Positions 1 through 5,959 of a stretch of DNA of 5,977 nt are shown in pieces. The DNA is from Nocardioidaceae bacterium (GTDB lineage: Bacteria > Actinomycetota > Actinomycetes > Propionibacteriales > Nocardioidaceae): positions 1-5,977 of the forward strand of contig JACCZI010000285.1 of NCBI GenBank assembly GCA_013696015.1. The letters run 5' to 3'. The notes under the pieces were generated by a model. The model was not told the origin of the DNA and searched no databases. It saw only the letters and a program-made list of their open reading frames with translations. Positions within the stretch are counted from its first letter, which is position 1. Each line of letters begins with the position of its first letter. The position numbers and the translations under genes are program-made.

Positions 1-1
1 C

Positions 2-1270
2 GTGATGGCGACGCGCGGGATCCCCACCACCTGCGGCTCTGCGATCCTGGCCGGCTGGGTGCCGCCGTACGACGCCACCGTCGTCACCCGCCTGCGGGCG
101 GCCGGCCTGCCGATCCTCGGCAAGACCAACATGGACGAGTTCGCGATGGGGTCCTCGACCGAGCACTCGGCGTACGGCCCGACGCATAATCCGTGGGACC
201 TGGGCCGCATCCCCGGAGGCTCGGGCGGTGGGTCGGCGGCGGCGGTCGCGGCGTACGAGGCGCCGCTGGCGGTGGGCACGGACACCGGCGGCTCGATCCG
301 TCAGCCGGGCGCCGTCACCGGCACGGTCGGTGTCAAGCCGACGTACGGGGGCGTGTCGCGCTACGGGCTCGTCGCGCTGGCGAGCAGCCTTGACCAGGCA
401 GGGCCGGTCACGCGGACCGTCCTGGACGCGGCGATGCTGCACGAGGTCATCGGCGGCTACGACCCGATGGACTCGACGAGCCTGGACGCCCCGCTGCCGC
501 CCCTGGTCGAGGCGGTGCGAGACGCCGATGTCACCGGGCTGCGCGTGGGCGTCGTCCGCGAGCTTGGCGGCGACGGGTACCAGGCCGGCGTCCGGGCGCG
601 TTTCGACGAGGTGGTCGCGCTGCTGAGCGACGCCGGCGCCACGGTGGTCGAGGTGTCCTGTCCGCACTTCGACTACGCCTTCGCTGCCTACTACCTGATC
701 CTGCCGAGCGAGGCGAGCAGCAACCTCGCCCGGTTCGACGCGATGCGCTACGGCATGCGTGTCGGCCTTGACGGAGTCGCCGACCCGAGCGCGGAACAGG
801 TGATGGCAGCGACCCGGGAGGCCGGCTTTGGTGACGAGGTCAAGCGGCGCATCATCCTCGGCACGTACGCGTTGTCCAGCGGCTACTACGACGCCTACTA
901 CGGGTCCGCGCAGAAGGTCCGCACGCTCATCCAGCGCGACTTCGCCGCTGCGTTCGAGCAGGTGGACGTCTTGGTCTCGCCCACCGCGCCGACGACAGCG
1001 TTCCGCTTCGGCCAGAAGCTCGACGACCCGGTCGCGATGTACCTCAGCGACGTGGCGACGATCCCGGCCAACCTCGCTGGCGTTCCGGGCATCTCGGTGC
1101 CGAGCGGCCTAGCCGAGGAGGACGGCCTACCCACCGGTGTGCAGGTGCTCGCGCCGGCGCAGGCCGACGACCGCCTCTACTGCGTCGGCGCCGTTGTCGA
1201 GGCGATGCTGGTCGAGCGCTGGGGCGGTCCGCTGCTCGACCGCGCACCCCAGCTGGAGCTGAGCGCATGA
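2..1270 (+). CDS. gatA: Aspartyl/glutamyl-tRNA amidotransferase subunit A, 5'-truncated
   Basis: This is the glutaminase subunit of GatCAB. It hydrolyses glutamine and passes ammonia to GatB, which amidates Glu-tRNA(Gln) and/or Asp-tRNA(Asn) in the cytoplasm. The gene enters from the left edge: 422 residues are visible, and the family is usually about 480-500, so roughly 70-80 N-terminal residues, including the catalytic Lys, lie outside. The visible part has the amidase-signature core. GGSGGGS at residues 72-78 (visible numbering) contains the cis-Ser, probably Ser74, and DTGGS at 94-98 contains the acyl-enzyme Ser98. KTNMDEFAMGSSTEHSAYGP (41-60) and VKPTYGGVSRYGL (111-123) are close to family consensus. 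The C-terminal GISVPSG block (about residue 364 onward) fits the glutamine-binding half. The apparent GTG/ATG at positions 2-7 is internal sequence, not a start. The stop overlaps the gatB start as ATGA, implying translational coupling. The frame is intact. Identification is very secure; only the 5' end is unseen. Confidence 0.97.
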   Translation: MMATRGIPTTCGSAILAGWVPPYDATVVTRLRAAGLPILGKTNMDEFAMGSSTEHSAYGPTHNPWDLGRIPGGSGGGSAAAVAAYEAPLAVGTDTGGSIRQPGAVTGTVGVKPTYGGVSRYGLVALASSLDQAGPVTRTVLDAAMLHEVIGGYDPMDSTSLDAPLPPLVEAVRDADVTGLRVGVVRELGGDGYQAGVRARFDEVVALLSDAGATVVEVSCPHFDYAFAAYYLILPSEASSNLARFDAMRYGMRVGLDGVADPSAEQVMAATREAGFGDEVKRRIILGTYALSSGYYDAYYGSAQKVRTLIQRDFAAAFEQVDVLVSPTAPTTAFRFGQKLDDPVAMYLSDVATIPANLAGVPGISVPSGLAEEDGLPTGVQVLAPAQADDRLYCVGAVVEAMLVERWGGPLLDRAPQLELSA

Positions 1271-2796
1271 GCGTCGCGTCGCTGGTCTCGTACGAGCAGG
1301 CGCTGGAACGTTACGACCCCGTGCTGGGGCTTGAGGTGCACGTCGAGCTCGACACGGTGTCGAAGATGTTCTGCGGCTGCCCGACCGGTTTCGGTGCGGC
1401 GCCCAACGCGCAGGTGTGTCCGGTGTGCCTGGGCCTGCCCGGCGCGCTGCCCGTGCTCAACGAGCGCGCGGTCGAGTCCGCGATCCGCATCGGGCTGGCA
1501 CTGAACTGCACGGTTGCGGTTGAGTGCCGGTTCGCCCGCAAGAACTACTTCTATCCCGACATGCCGAAGAACTTCCAGACCTCGCAGTACGACGAGCCGA
1601 TCGCATTCGACGGGTGGACCGAGGTGGAGGTGGACGGCCGCTCGTACCGGATCGAGATCGAGCGGGCACACATGGAGGAGGACACCGGTAAGTCCCTGCA
1701 CGTCGGAGGTGCCACCGGCCGCATCCACGGCGCTCACCATTCGCTGGTGGACTACAACCGCGCCGGCATCCCACTCGTCGAGATCGTCACCAGGCCGATC
1801 GTCGGGACCGGCGCCCTCGCGCCTGTGGTGGCCCGCGCGTACGTCGCTCACCTGCGTGAGCTGCTCGTCGCCCTCGCGGTGTCCGACGTACGCATGGAAC
1901 AGGGCTCGCTGCGCTGCGACGCCAACGTGTCGCTGCGTCCTGGTCCTGATGCGCCGCTCGGGACCCGGACCGAGACCAAGAACGTCAACTCGCTGCGGTC
2001 GGTCGAGCGGGCCGTTCGGTACGAGATCTGCCGGCAGGCCAGCGTGCTCGGCGACGGTGGAACGGTGACCCAGGAGACGCGGCACTGGCACGAGGACACC
2101 GGCATCACCACCCCAGGCCGGAGCAAGGAGCAGGCCGAGGACTACCGCTACTTCCCGGAGCCGGACCTGGCGCCGATCGCCCCGGATGCGGCCTGGGTCG
2201 AGGAGCTGCGCGAGACGCTGCCCGAGGGCCCGCGCGAGCGCTGGGCGCGGTTGCAGGCCGGGTGGGGCTTCAGTGATCTCGAGATGCGCGACGTCGCCGG
2301 CGCTGGTGCCCTGGTGCTCGTCGAGCAGACGATCGCTGCGGGCGCGACGCCGGCGGCGGCGAAGAAGTGGTGGCTGTCGGACCTGGCCCGCCGGGCTAAC
2401 GAGCAGGGCGTCGAGCCGGCGGCGCTGCCCGTCAGCCCCGAGCAGGTGGCGCAGGTGCAGGCGCTGATCGACGCCGGCCGGATCAACGACAAGATGGCGC
2501 GCACGGTCTTCGACGGTCTGCTGGCGGGTGAGGGCACACCGGAGGAGATCGTCGTCGCGCAAGGGCTCGTGGTGGTGTCCGACGAGACCGCGCTGGGCGC
2601 CGCGGTCGACCGGGCGATCGAGGCCCATCCTGACGTGGCGGCCAAGGTGCGCGACGGCAAGGTCGCCGCCGCCGGCGCGCTGATCGGCGCGGTGATGAAG
2701 GAGATGCGTGGCCAGGCTGACGCCGCCCGCGTCCGCGAGCTCATCAACTCCCGCCTTGTCACTGTCACACCAGGCTCTGACCTGGCGTCGCAGTGA
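1267..2796 (+). CDS. gatB: Aspartyl/glutamyl-tRNA amidotransferase subunit B
   Basis: GatB binds the mischarged tRNA, activates its Glu or Asp side chain with ATP, and transfers the ammonia delivered from GatA. The product is 509 residues, full length for the family. The N-terminal cradle domain shows GLEVHVEL (21-28), a four-cysteine cluster (C36, C38, C51, C54) of the zinc-binding type found in many GatBs, YFYPDMPKNFQTSQYD (94-109), the acidic HMEEDTGK block (135-142), and KNVNSLRSVERA (238-249). EDYRYFPEPDL (291-301) leads into the helical linker. The C-terminal YqeY-like tRNA-binding tail runs from about 355 to 495, with GRINDKMAR (404-412) and GALIGAVMK (470-478). The start is the ATG overlapping the gatA stop, with a GGAG at 1255-1258 eight bases upstream. 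The last 14 codons lie inside a large inverted repeat that may terminate transcription. No key motif is missing. Co-transcription with gatA is inferred from the overlap. Confidence 0.98.
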   Translation: MSVASLVSYEQALERYDPVLGLEVHVELDTVSKMFCGCPTGFGAAPNAQVCPVCLGLPGALPVLNERAVESAIRIGLALNCTVAVECRFARKNYFYPDMPKNFQTSQYDEPIAFDGWTEVEVDGRSYRIEIERAHMEEDTGKSLHVGGATGRIHGAHHSLVDYNRAGIPLVEIVTRPIVGTGALAPVVARAYVAHLRELLVALAVSDVRMEQGSLRCDANVSLRPGPDAPLGTRTETKNVNSLRSVERAVRYEICRQASVLGDGGTVTQETRHWHEDTGITTPGRSKEQAEDYRYFPEPDLAPIAPDAAWVEELRETLPEGPRERWARLQAGWGFSDLEMRDVAGAGALVLVEQTIAAGATPAAAKKWWLSDLARRANEQGVEPAALPVSPEQVAQVQALIDAGRINDKMARTVFDGLLAGEGTPEEIVVAQGLVVVSDETALGAAVDRAIEAHPDVAAKVRDGKVAAAGALIGAVMKEMRGQADAARVRELINSRLVTVTPGSDLASQ

Positions 2797-2800
2797 CAAG
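2755..2800. terminator. Putative bidirectional terminator, two-tier inverted repeat
   Basis: Perfect 10-base arms, CTTGTCACTG (2755-2764) and CAGTGACAAG (2791-2800), enclose a second perfect stem, CCAGG (2770-2774) and CCTGG (2781-2785), with a 6-base loop and 5-base symmetrical internal loops on each side. The structure covers the gatB stop codon and ends 8 bases before the stop of the convergent dehydrogenase gene, so it could end both transcripts. There is no T-tract on either side; actinobacterial terminators often lack one. The pairing is seen directly; the terminator role is inferred from position. Confidence 0.55.
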
Positions 2801-2808
2801 TCGGGTGG

Positions 2809-3993
2809 TCAGCGCAGCTCGAGCCGCAGAATGCGGTCGTCATCCGGCGCCGGCGTGCCACGGCCGTCGGTGTTGGACGTGACCAGCCACAGCGAGCCGT
2901 CCGGCGCCGCCTCCACCTCGCGCAACCGCCCGTACTCGCTGGTGAAGAACGCCTCCGGCTGGCCGATGACCTGGCCGTCCGTCACGGTGATCCGCCACAG
3001 CCGTTCGCCGGCAAGGCCCACCATCCAGACGGCGCCGTCGGCGTAGGCCACCGCGGAGGGCGACGCCTCGTCGGGGCGCCACTGCACCAGGGGGTCTGTG
3101 AAAACCTTGTCCCTGTCGCTGGCCCCCTCGACCTTGGGCCAGCCGTAGTTGCTGCCCTGCTCGATGAGGTTGAGCTCGTCCCAGGTGTCCTGGCCGAACT
3201 CGCTGGCGTAGAGGTTGCCGGCGTCGTCCCAGTCGATGCCCTGGACGTTGCGGTGGCCGTACGTCCACACCGGCGAGTCGCCGAACGGGTTGTCCGGCGC
3301 CGGGTCGCCCTCGGGGGTGAGCCGCAGGATCTTGCCCCCCAGGGAAGACCTGTCCTGCGAGACCTCGCCCGTCGAACCGTCTCCGGTCGCGACGTACAGC
3401 ATGCCGTCCGGGCCGAAGGCGATCCGTCCACCGTTGTGGATCTCCGACGAGGGGATGCCGTCGATCAGCAGATCCTCCGGTCCGAACGGCTCACCCGGGG
3501 CGTAGCGCAGCCGTACGACGCGGTTGTCGGTGTCGGTGGAGTAGTAGGCGTAGAGGTACGGCTGCTCCGGGTAGTCCGGGTGCACGGCGAGTCCGAGCAG
3601 GCCGCCCTCCGACGACGGCTCCGACGCCGAGATCTCACCGACCGTGTCGACGTCCCCGGACTCCGTGATGCGCTTGACCAGGCCGGTGTCCCTCTCGGAC
3701 AGCAGCGCGTCACCGTCGGGCAGGAACACGACGTCCCAGGGGCTGGTCAGGCCGGTCGCGACGGTGCCGGCGACGCGGGGGGACGGCGGCGGGGCAAGGT
3801 CGGCGGGGGGGTCACTCGGAGGTTCGCTCGGGGGTTCGCTGCTGCGATCACTGGTGGGAGTGGTCGTGTCCGGCTGCGAGACGACGACTCCGCCCAGGTT
3901 GGGCTCGTCGTCCGATGCACACCCGCCGAGTGCGACCGCCAGGGCGGCGCAGGCCAGCACAGTCCGACGACGAGCGACGCTTTGGGACCCCAC
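2809..3993 (-). CDS. PQQ-dependent sugar dehydrogenase family (GSDH) lipoprotein
   Basis: This is a predicted secreted, lipid-anchored six-bladed beta-propeller of the glucose/sorbosone dehydrogenase family (soluble PQQ glucose dehydrogenase, E. coli YliI type). Characterised members oxidise aldoses using PQQ and calcium outside the cytoplasmic membrane; the substrate here is unknown. The 394-residue product has an N-region with RRR (8-10), a hydrophobic stretch, and a lipobox LGGC ending at Cys25. A Pro/Ser/Thr/acid-rich linker (about 40-73) follows, then the propeller from about 75. Motifs are GLTSPWDVVFLPDG (81-94), GLLGLAVHPDY (131-141), HNGGRIAFGPDG (186-197) with the likely catalytic His186, ATGDG (202-206), GGKILRL (219-225), YGHRNVQG (245-252), SEFGQ (264-268), NYGWP (282-286) and the late DGSLWLVTSN (365-374). 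The start is GTG; an in-frame stop lies 15 bases upstream (4006-4008) with no other start between. The SD is weak. PQQ use is inferred, since no pqq genes are visible. The gene converges on gatB. Confidence 0.9.
   Translation of the reverse strand: MGSQSVARRRTVLACAALAVALGGCASDDEPNLGGVVVSQPDTTTPTSDRSSEPPSEPPSDPPADLAPPPSPRVAGTVATGLTSPWDVVFLPDGDALLSERDTGLVKRITESGDVDTVGEISASEPSSEGGLLGLAVHPDYPEQPYLYAYYSTDTDNRVVRLRYAPGEPFGPEDLLIDGIPSSEIHNGGRIAFGPDGMLYVATGDGSTGEVSQDRSSLGGKILRLTPEGDPAPDNPFGDSPVWTYGHRNVQGIDWDDAGNLYASEFGQDTWDELNLIEQGSNYGWPKVEGASDRDKVFTDPLVQWRPDEASPSAVAYADGAVWMVGLAGERLWRITVTDGQVIGQPEAFFTSEYGRLREVEAAPDGSLWLVTSNTDGRGTPAPDDDRILRLELR
3805..3840 (-). repeat. 12-bp tandem repeat coding Ser-Glu/Asp-Pro-Pro units
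   Basis: Three tandem 12-base units (3805-3816, 3817-3828, 3829-3840) lie within the lipoprotein gene. The second and third differ at one base; the first is more diverged and begins with a run of seven G. On the coding strand they read Ser-Glu-Pro-Pro, Ser-Glu-Pro-Pro, Ser-Asp-Pro-Pro (residues 52-63). This is part of the flexible linker between the lipid anchor and the propeller, and copy number could vary without breaking the frame. Confidence 0.7.
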
Positions 3994-4094
3994 GACACCA
4001 GCCTGTCATAGCGCCGCAGCACGCCCGGCTCGTCACTCGCTCACGCCGCCCTGGCATCGGCGGTGAGTGACAGTTGCGCATAGTGTCGGGCGAC
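3994..4094. promoter_or_regulatory. Divergent intergenic region with -10-like elements
   Basis: This stretch separates the leftward lipoprotein gene from the rightward 2-hydroxyacid dehydrogenase gene and must carry both promoters unless transcription starts further away. A rightward -10-like TAGTGT lies at 4081-4086, 8 bases before the GTG at 4095. A leftward TATGAC lies at complement 4005-4010, 11 bases before the GTG at 3993. Both placements would give very short or absent leaders. I see no good TTGACA-type -35 box at 16-18 bp from either, so the individual promoter calls are weak. Confidence 0.35.
4032..4071. promoter_or_regulatory. Imperfect palindrome, candidate operator or hairpin
   Basis: Outer arms GTCACTC (4032-4038) and GAGTGAC (4065-4071) pair perfectly over 7 bp, and inner arms CCGCC (4046-4050) and GGCGG (4059-4063) pair around an 8-base loop. 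The left side carries 7 extra bases that include a second CTCAC, so an alternative pairing with TGAG (4064-4067) is also possible. It lies between two divergent genes, just upstream of the rightward -10-like element. That position suits a regulator site, but no known operator consensus was recognised. Confidence 0.4.
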
Positions 4095-5003
4095 GTGACG
4101 CTGGTCTGGCTCCCGTTCGCGCCCGACGAGCTCGGCGACCTGCCGGAGCAGCTTGACGTCGTGCGCTACGCAGCCGGGGAGCCGCCGGACACCGACACCG
4201 TTGGCGACGTGCGGTTCTTCGTCCCGGCGTACGACATGGAGCTGCCGCTGTCCGACCTGTTGCCGCGGATGCCACGCCTCGAGGTGCTCCAGACGTTGAC
4301 CGCCGGAGTCGACAACGTCCTACCGCTGCTGCCTCCCGGGGTCCTGCTGTGCAATGCCCGGGGGGTCCACGACGCGTCGACGGCCGAGCTGGCCGCCACG
4401 CTCCTGCTGGCCACGCTGCGTGGGCTGCCCGACTTCGTCCGAGCGCAGCAGGACGGGCACTGGCGGCACGAGACGAGGCGGGCCCTCGCCGACCACCGGG
4501 TCCTTATCGTCGGCTACGGCAGCATCGGTGCGGCGCTGGAACGACGGCTGGCGCCGTTCGAGTGCGAGATCGTACGGGTGGCGCACTCGGCCCGTCCGGG
4601 GGTTCACCCGTGGGATGCCCTGCCCGGTCTCCTGCCGCAGGCAGACGCGGTCGTGCTGCTGGTGCCGCTGACTGACGAAACCCGCCAGATGGTCGACAGG
4701 TCGTTCCTTGCCGCGATGCCGGACTCCGCTGTGCTGGTCAACGTGTCGCGGGGAGCCGTGGTGGACACAGATGCGTTGCTGGCCGAGTGCCGGTCGGGGC
4801 GGCTGCTGGCCGCGCTCGACGTGACCGATCCCGAGCCCCTGCCGCGGGAGCATCCGCTCTGGCACACCGAAGGAGTGCTGATCACCCCACACGTCGGCGG
4901 GGCCACCACGGCTATGAAACCGCGGGCGTACGAGCTCGTGGCCGCGCAGCTGCACAGGTGGGCGCGCGGTGAACCGCTCGTCAACGTGGTGCGGGGTCGG
5001 TGA
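4095..5003 (+). CDS. D-isomer-specific 2-hydroxyacid dehydrogenase (NAD(P)-dependent)
   Basis: This is a cytoplasmic oxidoreductase interconverting a 2-keto acid and a D-2-hydroxy acid; the true substrate is not evident (glyoxylate/hydroxypyruvate reductase or phosphoglycerate dehydrogenase-like are options). From this start it is 302 residues, normal for a two-domain member. The Rossmann dinucleotide motif GYGSIG is at 140-145. The catalytic triad is complete: Arg219 in VNVSRGAVVD, Glu247 in DPEPLP, and His266 in TPHVGGAT. After the second Rossmann strand the sequence reads RVAHSARPG without the Asp typical of strict NAD enzymes, so NADPH use is possible. Three starts compete: TTG 4074 (with a GGTGA seven bases upstream), GTG 4083 and GTG 4095. 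I prefer 4095 because family-like sequence begins at TLVWLPF and an ATA codon, very rare in such genomes, lies just upstream. The start is uncertain; the family is secure. The 3' end overlaps the convergent gene by 23 bp. Confidence 0.9.
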   Translation: MTLVWLPFAPDELGDLPEQLDVVRYAAGEPPDTDTVGDVRFFVPAYDMELPLSDLLPRMPRLEVLQTLTAGVDNVLPLLPPGVLLCNARGVHDASTAELAATLLLATLRGLPDFVRAQQDGHWRHETRRALADHRVLIVGYGSIGAALERRLAPFECEIVRVAHSARPGVHPWDALPGLLPQADAVVLLVPLTDETRQMVDRSFLAAMPDSAVLVNVSRGAVVDTDALLAECRSGRLLAALDVTDPEPLPREHPLWHTEGVLITPHVGGATTAMKPRAYELVAAQLHRWARGEPLVNVVRGR

Positions 5004-5856
5004 CGGCCGACGGGCTCACCACCCACCGGATGGCCGACGTTGCCACGTGGCCGGCGGCCCGGACCGCGGTGGCTTCGGTCACCGGGAGCCACGGGAGCCG
5101 TAAGGGCCACCGGGCCCATCGTGGCAGCAGGCCCACGGCGGCCGCCCCCAGCAGTCCATAGGGGGCGCGCGCGGGCAGCGGCAAGGGCGGGTGCAACAGC
5201 AGATAGCGCGCGGCTGCCCGGGCCTCCGGCGTGCTGCGCAGCTCGGGCCGGAACGCCGTCAGGGCGTCGTCGAGCTCGGCCTTGGTAGCGGGTAGATCCG
5301 CGGCGCCGAGGGCCGTCCCCACGCGGGCCACTTGGGCGACGTACGCGTCGCACTCGATTTCGTCCAGCGGCCGAGCCCCGTAGGCCTGGTAGGCGACGAG
5401 GAAGCTGTCGGCCTCCGCGACGTGCACCCAGGCGAGCAGGTGCGGGTCGGAGGCTGCGTACGGCTCGCCTTCGGCCGTCGTGCCGCGGATGCGACTGTGG
5501 ATCGCCCGAACCTGAGCGATCGCCACCTCGGCGTCGGCCGCCGTGCCGAAAGTCGTCGTCGCCAAGAAGGTGCTGGTGCGCTGCAAGCGGCCCCAGGGGT
5601 CACCCTTGTAGCCCGAGTGACCGGCGACCGCAGTCATCGCCAGCGGGTGGAGCGACTGCAGTAGCAGGGCGCGAAGGCCGCCGACGAACATGGCGGCGTC
5701 TGCGTGGACCCGGCAGATCGCGCTCGACTCGTCGAACCACCGGGCGCCGGCGGCGCCGTGGATGCGTTCCCGCCGCTGTGGTCCTTCCTCGCCGGCTACG
5801 CGCTCGAACAGCATCGCGCCCAGGCGTGATCGCACCTGGTCCAGCGGTGACGTCAT
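4981..5856 (-). CDS. Oxygenase MpaB family / DUF2236 protein
   Basis: This 291-residue protein belongs to the DUF2236 family, which includes the fungal oxygenase MpaB and latex-clearing rubber oxygenase Lcp, a b-type haem protein. Most bacterial members have no known substrate. Conserved blocks in order are GLRALLLQSLHPLAMTAV (60-77), AGHSGYKGDPWGRLQRT (78-94), the VRAIHSRIRG helix (116-125), YAASDPHLLAWVHVAEADS (133-151) and LPATKAEL (188-195). Arg90, Thr94 and His120 sit where Lcp has its key Arg, Thr and haem-ligand His, judged by motif order and spacing, so haem binding is plausible but unproven. There is no signal peptide; a hydrophobic stretch around 231-247 is too weak to call membrane-spanning. 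The ATG at 5856 has a GAGG eight bases upstream, so I prefer it to a TTG at 5913, whose 5' extension would run through a 15-bp inverted repeat. The gene converges on the 2-hydroxyacid dehydrogenase gene with a 23-bp tail overlap. Function remains unknown. Confidence 0.88.
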   Translation of the reverse strand: MTSPLDQVRSRLGAMLFERVAGEEGPQRRERIHGAAGARWFDESSAICRVHADAAMFVGGLRALLLQSLHPLAMTAVAGHSGYKGDPWGRLQRTSTFLATTTFGTAADAEVAIAQVRAIHSRIRGTTAEGEPYAASDPHLLAWVHVAEADSFLVAYQAYGARPLDEIECDAYVAQVARVGTALGAADLPATKAELDDALTAFRPELRSTPEARAAARYLLLHPPLPLPARAPYGLLGAAAVGLLPRWARWPLRLPWLPVTEATAVRAAGHVATSAIRWVVSPSAVTDPAPR

Positions 5857-5872
5857 GCCGCCATCCTCGCCT

Positions 5873-5908
5873 GCTGCGACCTGCCCGGCATCTCGGGCAG
5901 GTCGCAGC
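5873..5908. promoter_or_regulatory. Perfect 15-bp inverted repeat in the leader of the DUF2236 gene
   Basis: Arms GCTGCGACCTGCCCG (5873-5887) and CGGGCAGGTCGCAGC (5894-5908) are perfectly complementary around a 6-base loop. The hairpin ends 4 bases before the GAGG ribosome-binding site (complement 5865-5868) of the leftward gene. In the leader RNA it would form a very stable GC-rich stem directly upstream of the SD. It could be an operator, an RNA stabiliser or attenuator, or a terminator for a transcript arriving from the right. No T-tract follows it. The structure is certain; its role is not. Confidence 0.6.
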
Positions 5909-5928
5909 GACAACCTGGCCTCGGGCTT

Positions 5929-5959
5929 ACTTCCAATGGCCGAGGGGCACTCCCAATGG
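5929..5959. repeat. Direct repeat ACTYCCAATGG, 20-bp period
   Basis: ACTTCCAATGG at 5929-5939 and ACTCCCAATGG at 5949-5959 match at 10 of 11 positions and are exactly 20 bp apart. A third copy of the CCAATGG core appears inverted at 5968-5974. The roughly two-helical-turn spacing suits a repeated protein-binding site upstream of the leftward gene. No known regulator consensus was recognised. Confidence 0.4.

Noticed and set aside
214..240. GatA has GGSGGGS where many bacteria have GGSSGGS, with a Gly replacing the second Ser.
   Set aside because: The cis-Ser is the first Ser of the motif and is kept. To my knowledge the GGSGGGS form is common in actinobacterial GatA, so it is lineage variation rather than loss of function.
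1177..2799. A 540-codon open frame on the minus strand antisense to gatB.
   Set aside because: It is a typical high-GC antisense shadow: its translation is Arg/His/Asp-rich with no recognisable motif, while the plus strand encodes a complete, strongly conserved GatB.
3253..4011. A 252-codon plus-strand open frame opposite the lipoprotein gene.
   Set aside because: Its Arg/Val/Gly-rich translation shows no domain; the opposite strand carries a complete GSDH protein with signal peptide and all family motifs.
5857..5913. A 19-residue N-terminal extension of the DUF2236 protein from the TTG at 5913.
   Set aside because: The ATG at 5856 has a well-spaced GAGG site, and the extension would be translated through the perfect inverted repeat; the extension carries no family motif.
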